NCBI GenBank assembly: GCA_020638035.1 | Contig: JACKJI010000005.1 | Coordinates: forward strand, 1 to 64,000 | Direction of reading: 5' to 3' | Origin: Hyphomicrobiaceae bacterium | GTDB lineage: Bacteria; Pseudomonadota; Alphaproteobacteria; Rhizobiales; Hyphomicrobiaceae | DNA: 64,000 nucleotides | In this document: positions 20,677 through 29,560 of the stretch, piece by piece | Position numbering within the stretch: position 1 is the first letter of the stretch | Layout of the letters: each line of letters begins with the position of its first letter | Made by a program: the position numbers and the translations under genes | The notes under the pieces: generated by a model | Databases searched by the model: none | Seen by the model: the letters and a program-made list of their open reading frames with translations, nothing else | What the model was told of the DNA's origin: nothing

Positions 20677-20841
20677 ATGAAAGCATCCGTGAACGTGCTG
20701 ACGTTGTCGCTGTCCTTCCTCGTCTTCGCGCTTTTGGCGCCTTCGGCCATCGCCGCTGACGGAGGGGCGGATCCCTCGTGTCAAATCCTGAAGTGCGGCG
20801 GTTCAAATCCCATTCTGGCGCCGATCGATCTGCCGCCGTGA
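20677..20841 (+). CDS. Small exported peptide, 54 residues
   Basis: A short open frame starting MKASVNVLTLSLSFLVFALLA, an evident signal peptide with cleavage predicted after AIA near residue 26. This leaves a mature peptide of about 28 residues with two cysteines (CQILKC) and a proline-rich end (LAPIDLPP). It begins four bases after the stop of the preceding hypothetical gene, close behind CTTGGAG as a ribosome site. I know no family for it. The arrangement argues for a real gene, but conservation in relatives has not been tested. Confidence 0.5.
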   Translation: MKASVNVLTLSLSFLVFALLAPSAIAADGGADPSCQILKCGGSNPILAPIDLPP

Positions 20842-20979
20842 GGGCCGGAGCGACGTCAGGCAGTCGACAACCAGGCCACAAAACATGAAGGACCCGGCCC
20901 CTTTGTCCGGTGGGGCCGCTACGGCCGCAAAGTGGGGGCGTGATGGGCCGCCGCCCCGTCATCATGTGCGTCTGAGCGC

Positions 20980-21063
20980 ATGAAACTGCACCATTTCCGC
21001 TTCTGGCCACTCTTTGCCGCACCTATGCTGGGCTGGAAACAGCTCCCCGACAAAGCGGCCTAA
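20980..21063 (+). CDS. Possible 27-residue leader peptide of the tup operon
   Basis: A 27-codon frame (starting MKLHHFRFWPLF) ends TAA directly against the ATG of tupB (TAAATG), while tupB itself lacks a clear ribosome site. Translational coupling through this frame would explain how tupB starts. Its own ribosome site is also weak, so it may be chance. Confidence 0.3.
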   Translation: MKLHHFRFWPLFAAPMLGWKQLPDKAA

Positions 21064-21771
21064 ATGTCTGAATCCGGATCAATTTTCTCTCTTGCGCTGG
21101 GCCTCGTCCTGTCCGGCGATGCCGAGCTGTGGAGCATCATTGCGCTCTCTCTGCGCGTGTCGCTGACGGCTGTCGCCCTTGCGTGCCTGATCGGCCTGCC
21201 TCTGGGCGCGTTTCTCGCTGTTGTCCGCTTCCCGGGACGGGGCGCTGCTGTCGCTCTCTTGAATGCCTTCATGGGTCTGCCGCCGGTGGTGGTTGGCCTG
21301 TTCGTCTACCTGATGCTGTCGCGTTCGGGTCCGCTCGGCGTGTTTGGGCTGCTCTACACACCCGCCGCCATGATCGTCGCGCAAACAATCCTGGTGACGC
21401 CGCTGATTGCCGCGTTAGCCCGCCAGTCGCTCGCCGACCTGCATGGCGAGTACGACGAGCTGTTCCGCTCGCTCGGCCTGTCCACGGGGGCCACCATTGC
21501 CGCCCTGATCTGGGATGGGCGCTACAGCCTGTCGACGGCAGCGCTCGCGGGCTTCGGTCGCGCCATTGCAGAAGTCGGCGCTGTGATCATCGTTGGCGGC
21601 AACATCGAGCACGTCACGCGCGTGATGACGACGACGATCGCTCTGGAAACCTCGAAGGGTAATCTTGCGCTCGCCATGGCGCTGGGCCTGATCCTCATCG
21701 CCCTGGCGCTCGGTGTGAACGCGGCTGTTCTGGCGCTGAACCGAACGGCGCGGAGGCTCGCCTATGCTTAA
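21064..21771 (+). CDS. tupB: Tungstate ABC transporter permease
   Basis: A 235-residue inner-membrane permease of the TupB family with about five or six hydrophobic helices. The cytoplasmic EAA-type loop that docks on the ATPase is visible at RSLGLSTGATIAALIWDGRYSL. The GFGRAIAEVGAVIIVGGNIEHVTRVMTT stretch is characteristic of TupB and WtpB relatives and helps separate it from molybdate ModB. It overlaps the ATPase gene by eight bases and precedes the binding protein. With TupC and TupA it would import tungstate for molybdopterin enzymes such as tungsten formate dehydrogenase, none of which is in this window. Confidence 0.87.
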   Translation: MSESGSIFSLALGLVLSGDAELWSIIALSLRVSLTAVALACLIGLPLGAFLAVVRFPGRGAAVALLNAFMGLPPVVVGLFVYLMLSRSGPLGVFGLLYTPAAMIVAQTILVTPLIAALARQSLADLHGEYDELFRSLGLSTGATIAALIWDGRYSLSTAALAGFGRAIAEVGAVIIVGGNIEHVTRVMTTTIALETSKGNLALAMALGLILIALALGVNAAVLALNRTARRLAYA

Positions 21772-22540
21772 GCCGCCAGATGACGGCAAGGCGCGCGCCG
21801 TTGCGGACCGTGCTTCGATCTTCCCGCTCGAGGTCTCTCGGCTGTCGTTCTCCGATCGCGGCCGCACGCTGATCGACGATGTCAGCTTCCGCATGGAAGG
21901 CCGCGGCATCACCATTCTGATGGGCGCCAATGGCGCGGGAAAAAGTCTGCTGATGCGTCTGCTGCACGGCCTGCTTCAGCCGACATCGGGCACGATCACC
22001 TGGGGTGGCCGTCCGCTCGACGTTGAGGTGCGCGCGCGCCAGGCGATGGTGTTCCAGCGCCCGACGATGCTGCGCCGCTCCGCCGAGGATAACCTGCGCT
22101 TCGTGCTTGGCCATCTGCCGGGCCCGGCGCAGGACGCGCGCGTTGAGGAGTTGCTGGCCGACGCCAAACTCGAGCACATCCGCAAGACGCCGGCTCGCCT
22201 GCTGTCGGGGGGCGAGCAGCAGCGCCTCGCGATCGCGCGCGCCCGCGCCACCGACCCGGACGTGCTGTTTCTGGACGAGCCGTCTGCCAGTTTTGATCCC
22301 GCTTCCACGTTTGCGATCGAGGAACTGATCCGCCGGGTCCACGCCGACGGAACCAAGATCATCCTCATCACCCATAACGTCGGGCAAGCTCGCCGCCTCG
22401 CCGATGACGTCGTGTTCGTCAGCAGGGGCCGCATCGATACCCACCAGCCCGCCGCCGAGTTCTTCGCCAAGCCACGCTCCAGGACAGCGCGCGCCTACCT
22501 CGAAGGCCGGCTCGACCTCGACGCACTCGACTATCTCTGA
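21764..22540 (+). CDS. tupC: Tungstate ABC transporter ATP-binding protein
   Basis: A 258-residue ABC ATPase. The Walker A motif is GANGAGKS at about residue 51, the Q-loop is MVFQRPTMLRRS, the signature is LSGGEQQRLAIARA, Walker B is VLFLDEPSASFD and the switch histidine is in LITHN. No molybdate-binding TOBE domain follows, as expected for TupC and unlike ModC. It is translated from an ATG inside the end of tupB, which fixes the start and indicates coupling. The first 20 residues are variable. It powers the permease encoded just upstream. Confidence 0.88.
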   Translation: MLKPPDDGKARAVADRASIFPLEVSRLSFSDRGRTLIDDVSFRMEGRGITILMGANGAGKSLLMRLLHGLLQPTSGTITWGGRPLDVEVRARQAMVFQRPTMLRRSAEDNLRFVLGHLPGPAQDARVEELLADAKLEHIRKTPARLLSGGEQQRLAIARARATDPDVLFLDEPSASFDPASTFAIEELIRRVHADGTKIILITHNVGQARRLADDVVFVSRGRIDTHQPAAEFFAKPRSRTARAYLEGRLDLDALDYL

Positions 22541-22578
22541 AACCCAAACGAAATCATGAAGCCAAGGAGACGCGTTCA

Positions 22579-23424
22579 ATGAGGAAGCTCGCCAAATTCA
22601 CGATCGTCGCGGCGCTCGCTGCCGGCTTGACCTCGGCCGCCGCACATGCGGAGGACCCCTTCATTATCGTCCAGTCGACCACGTCGACGGAGAACTCCGG
22701 CCTCTTCAAGCACATCCTGCCGATTTTCAAGGCCAAGACCGGCATTGACGTACGCGTTGTCGCCGTCGGCACCGGTCAGGCCATCAAAAATGCGGAGAAT
22801 GGCGATGGTGACGTGCTGCTCGTGCACGCCAAGAAGTCCGAGGAAGAGTTCGTCGCCAAGGGCGGTGGCGTGAAGCGCTTCGATGTCATGTACAACGACT
22901 TCGTCATCGTCGGACCGAAGAGCGATCCCGCCAAGGTTGCGCGCTCCAAGGACGCGGCCGCATCGCTGAAAGCAATCGCCGATGCCAAGGCACCGTTCGC
23001 CTCGCGTGGCGACGACTCGGGCACGCACAAGGCTGAGCTGAAGCTGTGGAAAGATGCGGGCGTCGACGTGAAGGCCGCCGGCGGCGATTGGTATCGCTCC
23101 ACGGGTTCCGGTATGGGCGCCACGCTCAACACTGCTTCGGGCATGGGCGCCTATGCGCTGACCGACCGCGCCACCTGGATCAGCTTCAAGAACAAGGGCG
23201 ATCTGACGATCGCAGTCGAAGGCGATCCCAAGCTCTTCAACCAGTACGGCGTGATCCTCGTCAATCCGGAGAAGCACAAGCACGTGAAGGTGAAGGAAGG
23301 CCAGCAGTTCATCGACTGGCTGCTGGGCGCCGAAGGACAGAACGCAATCCGCTCCTTCACGATCGACGGCCAGCAACTGTTCTTCCCCAACGCCGGCCAG
23401 GAGAACATGAAGAAGGCAGGCTGA
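22579..23424 (+). CDS. tupA: Tungstate-binding periplasmic protein
   Basis: A 281-residue exported binding protein with a Sec signal (AALAAGLTSAAAHAE, cleavage near residue 24). The mature start has the TupA hallmark QSTTSTENSGL, whose serine and threonines bind the oxyanion. Later motifs also fit: DVLLVHAKKSEEEFV, MYNDFVIVGP and FASRGDDSGTH. The ribosome site CAAGGAGA lies upstream of the ATG at 22579. This sequence signature is what makes tungstate rather than sulfate or molybdate the likely ligand of the whole transporter. It is the last gene of the unit; a hairpin with a U-rich tail follows at 23466. Confidence 0.92.
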   Translation: MRKLAKFTIVAALAAGLTSAAAHAEDPFIIVQSTTSTENSGLFKHILPIFKAKTGIDVRVVAVGTGQAIKNAENGDGDVLLVHAKKSEEEFVAKGGGVKRFDVMYNDFVIVGPKSDPAKVARSKDAAASLKAIADAKAPFASRGDDSGTHKAELKLWKDAGVDVKAAGGDWYRSTGSGMGATLNTASGMGAYALTDRATWISFKNKGDLTIAVEGDPKLFNQYGVILVNPEKHKHVKVKEGQQFIDWLLGAEGQNAIRSFTIDGQQLFFPNAGQENMKKAG

Positions 23425-23465
23425 GCAGCGGCGCACGCTTCTCCGCCACATGACGGATATTGCAA

Positions 23466-23492
23466 GGGCGGGCGCCGGCATCGGCCCCGCCC
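23466..23492 (+). terminator. Probable terminator after tupA
   Basis: A GC-rich hairpin (GGGCGGG and GCCG arms against CGGC and CCGCCC, one bulge) is followed by TATTCTTC, 42 bases past the tupA stop in the interval where tupA and nasA converge. Confidence 0.5.
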
Positions 23493-23623
23493 TATTCTTC
23501 GTGCATTTCGCCGCCGGCGCTGCACAATCGAATTGCCGCGTGGTTCATGCTCAGTTCGACCTGATCGGGGTTTCAGCCCGCTGTTCGCGCACCAAGAATA
23601 TCCGTGCAAACGGATCCGAAGCG

Positions 23624-26287
23624 TCAACCGGCTCTGTCGAGATGCATCGATGTGAGCAAGCGGCCGATTTCGGAGCGGCACGATCCGCAATTGGTGCCGG
23701 CGTTCGTGCACGTGCCGACCTCCTCGACACTGCGGCACCCCTTCTCCTTGATGGCACCGATGATCTCGTTGGCACCGACACCGAAGCAGGCGCACACGAT
23801 CGGCCCCCGGTCAACTGCATCTGCACCGGGGCGCCCGGCGAGCAGGCGCAAGCGATGCTCTGGCGGTACGGCGGATTCGAGCTGCTCGATCGCCCACGAC
23901 CGTGCCACCGAGACCGGGCCGCGCGCGGCATAAAACAGCCCGACGCAGCGTTCGCCCGAGAAGCCGGCGAAACGGTAGCCGACATTTGCGCGGTCATGGT
24001 AGGCGAGTAGATCGATGCTTGTATTGCCCGGATCGAGGATCGCATGGGCCAGCGCCGTCCAGTCGTCAGGCTCCGTGCATCCTGCCATTTCGATTCGATA
24101 GCCCGCGCCGGCGCGGGCAGCCGCGGCATAGTCGAATTGCGAAAGGTTCGGCTGCGCCAGGGTGACGGCAAATGCCTGCCAAGCCGTCTCGAAGCGGGAA
24201 ACCCGAACGGGGGTGTGCTTCAATTCGGGTTGGCCGGAGACAGGATCGGTATTGGCGAAGATCGCCGCGCCGATACGGGCCTCGCGTGCGAATTGATCGT
24301 TCCAGTGCATCGGCACGAAGACGCTGCCCTGACGCTGTCGCTCTGAGATGGCAATCCTGGCGAGCGCGCGACCGGCGCCGCTTTCGATGATGGCAAGGTC
24401 CGCAGCTTCAAGCTGCCGTCCGGCGGCATCCTCAGGGTGTATCTCTACGAATGGCTCGGCGATATGGCTCATGAGCCGCGAAGTCTTCCCCGTTCGCGTC
24501 ATCGTATGCCACTGGTCACGGATACGACCGGTGTTGAGAACCAGGGGAAACTGCTCGTCGACGGTGGACTGCGGCGGCCGGTATGGCGTCGGAATGAACT
24601 GCGCGCGGTGATCAGGCCTGTAGAAGTGGCCATCGCCGAACATGCGTTTGCGTGGGGCGGCGTTTGCACCGGTCAACGGCCATTGAAACGGAGCGAGCTC
24701 CGCGTACTCGGCAGCGGTGAGGTTTGCGAGTGGCGAGATGTCCAGGTCGCGCGTCCCACCGTTGTCGGTCCCCGTAAGTTCGGCATATTCGGCAAAGATC
24801 TCAGACGCGTCCTGATAGGAAAACAACGCACCATGCCCCAGCCGCTTGGCGACTTCGGCAATCTGCCACCAGTCGGCGACCGCCTCACCAGGGGCTGAGA
24901 GAAACGCGCGCTGGCGCGAAATTCTCCGCTCCGAGTTGGTGACGGTTCCATCCTTCTCGCCCCATGCGGCGGAGGGCAACAGGACATGAGCGAGTGCCGC
25001 CGTGTCGGTCGCTGCGGTGACGTCCGAGACGACCACGAATGGGCAGCCCGCGATCGCTTCGCGCACGCGATCCGCATCGGGTAGGCTGTCCACCGGATTG
25101 GTCGCCATGATCCACAGCGCCTTGATGCGGCCGTCGCCAACCGCCTTGAAGAGGTCGACGGCCTTGAGTCCGGCGCGCTGGGCGATGTGCGGAGACTGCC
25201 AGAAGTCCTGCACGATGCGCCGATGCTCGGCGTTGTCGATCTCCATGTGGGCGGCGAGCATGTTGGCAAGCCCGCCGACCTCGCGCCCGCCCATCGCGTT
25301 GGGCTGCCCCGTCACCGACAACGGGCTTGCGCCGGGTTTGCCGATCCGCCCCGTTGCAAGGTGACAATTGATGATCGCGTTGACCTTGTCCGTGCCGGCG
25401 GAAGACTGGTTCACACCTTGGCTGTAGATCGTGACGATCTTCTGGGTCGTGCAATATAGGTCGTAGAGCTGCCGGATCTGAGCCTCGGGCAGCTCCGTGA
25501 TCGCCGCGACTTCACCGCATGTCATCTCCGCGGTGGCCAGTGCATCCTTGAACCCGTTCGTAGAGCGGGCGACGAATTGCTCGTCGAGTTGCCCTTTGCG
25601 GGCCAGATGCGTCAACAGTCCGTTGAAGAGCGCAACATCGGTGCCGGGCTTGATGGGCAGGTGCAGGTCTGCGATCTCACAGGTCGCCGTGCTGCGTGGA
25701 TCGATGACCACGACCTTGGTGCCGTTGGCCTGCGATGCGGCCCGGAGACGCTGGTACAACACAGGGTGGCACCATGCCAGGTTGGAGCCGACCAGCACCA
25801 CGGCTTCGGCCTCGTCGAGGTCCTCATAGCATCCAGGAACCGTGTCGCTGCCGAACGCGCGTTTATGACCGGCAACGGACGAGGCCATGCACAGGCGGGA
25901 GTTGGTGTCGATGTTGGCCGTGCCGATGAAGCCTTTCATCAGCTTGTTGGCGGCATAGTAGTCCTCTGTGAGAATTTGCCCCGAGACGTAGAGAGCAACG
26001 CTGTCAGGTCCATGCTCTGCGATCGTCTGAGAGAACCGGCTTGCAACGAGATTGAGAGCCTCGTCCCAGGACGTCCGTTGTCCATCAACGATCGGATGCA
26101 GCAGGCGGTCGTCGAGTGAAAGCGTTTCACCAAGTGCGGAACCTTTAGAACAGAGGCGGCCGAAGTTGGCCGGATGCTCCGGGTCGCCCTTGATCTCTGC
26201 GCTCCCATCTTCGCGAGGCCGGGCAAGTACACCGCAACCGACACCACAGTAGGGGCACGTAGTTCGCGTCCAGCCGGCCTCGCTCAT
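23624..26287 (-). CDS. nasA: Assimilatory nitrate reductase, catalytic subunit
   Basis: Cytoplasmic molybdenum enzyme reducing nitrate to nitrite for assimilation, 887 residues. The N-terminal [4Fe-4S] motif is TCPYCGVGCGV, followed by the bis-MGD molybdopterin oxidoreductase domains (CMASSVAGHKRAFGSD includes the likely molybdenum-ligand cysteine) and a molydopterin-dinucleotide-binding domain. The last 65 residues form a BFD-like [2Fe-2S] domain (VCACFGVG then CTNAGTNCGSC), the electron entry site in the Klebsiella-type NasA. It is the last gene of the nrt-nir-nas unit and starts seven bases after nirD with GTGAGG upstream. It is expected to be nitrate-induced and ammonium-repressed through the leader at 34014-34163. 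Confidence 0.95.
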   Translation of the reverse strand: MSEAGWTRTTCPYCGVGCGVLARPREDGSAEIKGDPEHPANFGRLCSKGSALGETLSLDDRLLHPIVDGQRTSWDEALNLVASRFSQTIAEHGPDSVALYVSGQILTEDYYAANKLMKGFIGTANIDTNSRLCMASSVAGHKRAFGSDTVPGCYEDLDEAEAVVLVGSNLAWCHPVLYQRLRAASQANGTKVVVIDPRSTATCEIADLHLPIKPGTDVALFNGLLTHLARKGQLDEQFVARSTNGFKDALATAEMTCGEVAAITELPEAQIRQLYDLYCTTQKIVTIYSQGVNQSSAGTDKVNAIINCHLATGRIGKPGASPLSVTGQPNAMGGREVGGLANMLAAHMEIDNAEHRRIVQDFWQSPHIAQRAGLKAVDLFKAVGDGRIKALWIMATNPVDSLPDADRVREAIAGCPFVVVSDVTAATDTAALAHVLLPSAAWGEKDGTVTNSERRISRQRAFLSAPGEAVADWWQIAEVAKRLGHGALFSYQDASEIFAEYAELTGTDNGGTRDLDISPLANLTAAEYAELAPFQWPLTGANAAPRKRMFGDGHFYRPDHRAQFIPTPYRPPQSTVDEQFPLVLNTGRIRDQWHTMTRTGKTSRLMSHIAEPFVEIHPEDAAGRQLEAADLAIIESGAGRALARIAISERQRQGSVFVPMHWNDQFAREARIGAAIFANTDPVSGQPELKHTPVRVSRFETAWQAFAVTLAQPNLSQFDYAAAARAGAGYRIEMAGCTEPDDWTALAHAILDPGNTSIDLLAYHDRANVGYRFAGFSGERCVGLFYAARGPVSVARSWAIEQLESAVPPEHRLRLLAGRPGADAVDRGPIVCACFGVGANEIIGAIKEKGCRSVEEVGTCTNAGTNCGSCRSEIGRLLTSMHLDRAG

Positions 26288-26294
26288 CTATGCC

Positions 26295-26642
26295 TCACAT
26301 GACCTCGCTGGTGTGAAGAGCGGAGGCATCGATATAGATCCGCCTCTGTTCCACCCTGACGCGATGCGTTCTGACCTGTCCGCTATCCGCGCCCGCCGCA
26401 CTTCCCGTCTCAAGGCTGATGACCCAGTTGTGCAACGGGCAGGTGACCGACATGCCGTGGACGATGCCCTGGCTCAGTGGTCCGCCCTTGTGCGGGCATT
26501 TGTCATCGAGCGCGAACACCTCGTCGTCGGCGGTGCGGAACACGGCAACGCATCCCAGCCGCGTCTTCAAGACGCGTGCGCCCTGCCGGGGGATGTCGTC
26601 GAGTGTGCCGATCTCGATCCAGTTCTTTTCCATCATCGTCAT
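26295..26642 (-). CDS. nirD: Nitrite reductase small subunit (Rieske-type)
   Basis: A 115-residue NirD, the small partner of the NADH-dependent assimilatory nitrite reductase. It contains a Rieske-fold [2Fe-2S] site: C-P-H in DDKCPHKGGPL and C-P-L-H in VTCPLHNW, so both Cys-His pairs are present, which is not so in all NirD proteins. The ATG at 26642 overlaps the nirB TGA by three bases (ATGA); a second ATG at 26636 is close behind. Coupled translation with nirB is consistent with a 1:1 complex. Confidence 0.93.
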   Translation of the reverse strand: MTMMEKNWIEIGTLDDIPRQGARVLKTRLGCVAVFRTADDEVFALDDKCPHKGGPLSQGIVHGMSVTCPLHNWVISLETGSAAGADSGQVRTHRVRVEQRRIYIDASALHTSEVM

Positions 26643-29125
26643 TCGGCAGCCTCCGGAATGCGTAGATCGCGGATCGGCGAGAACTCGTGCGCGTCCTTGC
26701 CTTGCGCCCGCTCGGCCCACGGATCGATCTGTGCGAATTTCTGCGAATAGACGAACCGTTCGACGAGCGCCTTGCGCTTGTCGAGGTCATCGACGACTTG
26801 CGCCTTGATGCTGTCTGCTCCAACGCGCTTGGCCCATTTGTAGATGCGCTCAAGGTAACGGGCCTGCTCGCGATAGAGCTGGATCAGGGCCGCCGTGATT
26901 TCGATCGTCTCGTCCTCGCTCGCGGCATGGCACAGAACCTCTGTGCCCTTGATATCGAGACCGGCAGCACCCGCGTAGTGGATCTCATAGCCGCTGTCGA
27001 CGCAGATGACGCCGACGTCTTTGCAGGTGGCTTCCGAGCAGTTGCGCGGACACCCTGAAACCGCGAGCTTGACCTTGGCCGGTGTCCACGAGCCCCACAG
27101 GAACTTCTCCAGCTTGACGCCGAGACCGGTCGAGTCCTGCGTGCCGAACCGGCACCATTCCTTGCCAACGCAGGTTTTCACTGTGCGCAGGCCCTTGGCG
27201 TAGGCAGCGCCGGAGACGAGCCCCGCCTTGTTGAGGTCCGACCAGACGGCCGGCAGATCTTCCTTGGAGACGCCCAGCATGTCGATGCGCTGTCCGCCCG
27301 TAACCTTGACCGTCGGGATCTTGAACTTGTCGACGATGTCGGCAATGGCACGCAGCTCGGCGGCACTCGTCATTCCGCCCCACATCCGTGGCACGACCGA
27401 GAAGGTGCCATCCTTCTGGATGTTGGCGTGGACGCGCTCGTTGATGAAGCGCGACTGGCCGTCGTCCTCGTACTCGCCGGGCCAGGTGGCCAGCATGTAG
27501 TAGTTGAGCGCCGGACGGCACTTGGCACAGCCGCCGGAACTCTTCCACTCGAGCTGCTGCATCAGTTCGGGAATGTTCTTGAGACCTTTGGCGACGATCA
27601 GGCGGCGCACGTCGTCGTGCCCGAGATCGGTGCAGCCGCACATCGGTTGCACGGCCGCCGGGTTGTAGGCTTCGCCGAGCGCGAGCTGCAAGAGTTGCTC
27701 GACGAGACCCGAGCACGTGCCGCACGAGGCTGACGCCTTGGTGTGCGCACGGACATCGTCGATCGATGTCAGCCCCTTATCGACGATTGCCTTGACGATC
27801 TGTCCCTTGCGAATGCCGTTGCAGCCGCAGATCTCCGCATCATCCGGCAATGCTGCAACGGCCGCCGTAGGGTCCAGCGGAGAGCCCCCCGCGTAGTCCT
27901 GTCCGAAGATCAAGGTCTCACGCAGGTCAGTAATGTCGGTGGCGCGCTTGATCAGATCGAAGAACCAAGCCCCGTCGGACGTTTCACCGTACATGACGAC
28001 GCCGACCAGCGTGTTGCCCTTGATGACGAGACGCTTGTACACATTGCGAGCGGCATCACGCAGCACGATCTCCTCGCGGTCGGGACCATCGGCGAAGTCA
28101 CCCGCGGAGAACAGGTTGATGCCGGTAACCTTCAGCTTTGTTGCCGTTGCTGTGGGATGGAATGTGGCTTCGCTGTTGCCGGCGAGCTGCTGGGCAACGA
28201 CATTGGCCATGTCATAGAGCGGCGCGACGAGACCGAAGACCTGGCCGGATGCCTCCGCACATTCCCCGAGTGCGAAGATGTCCGGATCGCTCGTCCGCAT
28301 GTCATCAGCAACGACGATGCCGCGGTTGACATTGAGCCCGGCTTCTTTCGCAAGAGCCATGTTCGGTCGGATACCAACCGCCATCACCACCATGTCGCAC
28401 GGGATTATCGTGCCATCGTCAAGACGCACGGCCTTGACGCGAGGCGGTCCAGCGGCCGGATCGCTGCCGACGATCTCATGCGTGTTGGCCTTGGTGATCA
28501 CATCGATGCCGCGAGTCTCCACGGCGCACTTGAGGAGGTAGCCGGCCGCCGGGTCGAGCTGCCGCTCCATCAACGTCGGCATGAGGTGGAGAACGGTAAC
28601 CTCCATGCCCTGCGCCTTGAGGCCGGCGGCGGCTTCCAGGCCGAGCAGCCCACCGCCGATGACCACAGCGCGACCGCCGGACTTGGCGGCGAGAAGCATG
28701 GCGTTGACGTCGTCGAGATCGCGATAGGTGAGCACACCGGCGAGCTTGTGTCCCGGCACGGGGATCACGATGGGTACCGAGCCTGTCGCGATGATCAGCT
28801 TGTCGTAGCCAACCGTCTCGCCATGTTCGGACGTAACGGTCTTGGCCGCGCGGTCGATCGCGGTCACCTTGTGGCCTTTGTAGAGTGTGACGCCGTGATC
28901 GACATACCAGCCGTCACCGTGAATGACGATTTCCTCGAACTTCTTCTCGCCCGACAGGATGGGCGACAGCATGATCCGGTCGTAGTTGACGCGCGGCTCG
29001 GCGTTGAAGATCGTGACGTCGTAACCGTCGGGAGACGCTTCGAACAAGCGCTCCAGAGCGCGGCCGGGCGCCATGCCGTTACCGATGACGACCAGCTTCC
29101 TTTTGCCATTCTGCTCGTTATGCAT
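26639..29125 (-). CDS. nirB: NAD(P)H nitrite reductase large subunit
   Basis: Cytoplasmic siroheme enzyme reducing nitrite to ammonium, 828 residues. Domain order: FAD/NAD(P)H domain (residues 10-290, VVIGNGMAPGRALE and VVIGGGLLGLEAAAG), a rubredoxin-reductase-like domain, two BFD-like [2Fe-2S] segments (CGCNG with CGTC, then CGCTD with CAKC), and the C-terminal sulfite/nitrite reductase half. That half carries the siroheme/[4Fe-4S] cysteines in CVGKEWC and CPRNC. It follows the globin with a one-base overlap (TGATG) and GAGGGT as ribosome site. Its front half has the same domain order as the membrane protein at 38891-40912. Confidence 0.96.
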   Translation of the reverse strand: MHNEQNGKRKLVVIGNGMAPGRALERLFEASPDGYDVTIFNAEPRVNYDRIMLSPILSGEKKFEEIVIHGDGWYVDHGVTLYKGHKVTAIDRAAKTVTSEHGETVGYDKLIIATGSVPIVIPVPGHKLAGVLTYRDLDDVNAMLLAAKSGGRAVVIGGGLLGLEAAAGLKAQGMEVTVLHLMPTLMERQLDPAAGYLLKCAVETRGIDVITKANTHEIVGSDPAAGPPRVKAVRLDDGTIIPCDMVVMAVGIRPNMALAKEAGLNVNRGIVVADDMRTSDPDIFALGECAEASGQVFGLVAPLYDMANVVAQQLAGNSEATFHPTATATKLKVTGINLFSAGDFADGPDREEIVLRDAARNVYKRLVIKGNTLVGVVMYGETSDGAWFFDLIKRATDITDLRETLIFGQDYAGGSPLDPTAAVAALPDDAEICGCNGIRKGQIVKAIVDKGLTSIDDVRAHTKASASCGTCSGLVEQLLQLALGEAYNPAAVQPMCGCTDLGHDDVRRLIVAKGLKNIPELMQQLEWKSSGGCAKCRPALNYYMLATWPGEYEDDGQSRFINERVHANIQKDGTFSVVPRMWGGMTSAAELRAIADIVDKFKIPTVKVTGGQRIDMLGVSKEDLPAVWSDLNKAGLVSGAAYAKGLRTVKTCVGKEWCRFGTQDSTGLGVKLEKFLWGSWTPAKVKLAVSGCPRNCSEATCKDVGVICVDSGYEIHYAGAAGLDIKGTEVLCHAASEDETIEITAALIQLYREQARYLERIYKWAKRVGADSIKAQVVDDLDKRKALVERFVYSQKFAQIDPWAERAQGKDAHEFSPIRDLRIPEAAE

Positions 29126-29547
29126 CAGGCGACCCTCGCTTCATCGTAGGCTGCGGAAATCATTTGAGCGGACAGCTCGCCGTAGGCGGCCTTCCACGCC
29201 GTTTGGGTTTGCTCATTGAAGCTCTCGCCCAGGGCGTCGCCAAGGGTCCACAACAGAGCTTCTCCGACCAGCGCGTAGTGCTGCGGCTCGACGCCGTAGT
29301 CCACATGCCGCTTGGCCAGCGTCTGCGCAGTCGGCAGCAACGTATCGAGGTCCTTCAGATTGGCGACAACGATGCCCAGCATATGCATGAGCTTCCCGGC
29401 CTGCTCCTCCAGGTCGCCGTGAAACAGCCGTTTCACCTCCGGCGCGATGTTGAACAGCCGACCGTAGAAAATGCGACCGGCATCATCGCCCAGCGGTGCC
29501 ATCTTCGCGAAGGAACTTTGCACGAGTTCGATTTGGTCAGGGGTCAT
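29125..29547 (-). CDS. Single-domain globin (nitrate operon copy)
   Basis: A 140-residue haemoglobin-like protein related to Vitreoscilla-type globins without a reductase domain. The proximal haem histidine is in AKRHVDYGV, and a glutamine occupies the distal position in the EEQAGKLMHM helix. Placed between the nitrate transporter ATPase and nirB in one transcript, it most likely handles nitric oxide produced when nitrite is reduced, or supplies electrons or oxygen protection; such globins sit in several bacterial nas operons. The ATG at 29547 follows GGGGAG and gives the normal globin start. A paralogue of similar sequence is encoded at 36335. Confidence 0.9.
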   Translation of the reverse strand: MTPDQIELVQSSFAKMAPLGDDAGRIFYGRLFNIAPEVKRLFHGDLEEQAGKLMHMLGIVVANLKDLDTLLPTAQTLAKRHVDYGVEPQHYALVGEALLWTLGDALGESFNEQTQTAWKAAYGELSAQMISAAYDEARVA

Positions 29548-29560
29548 ATGTCGCTCCCCA

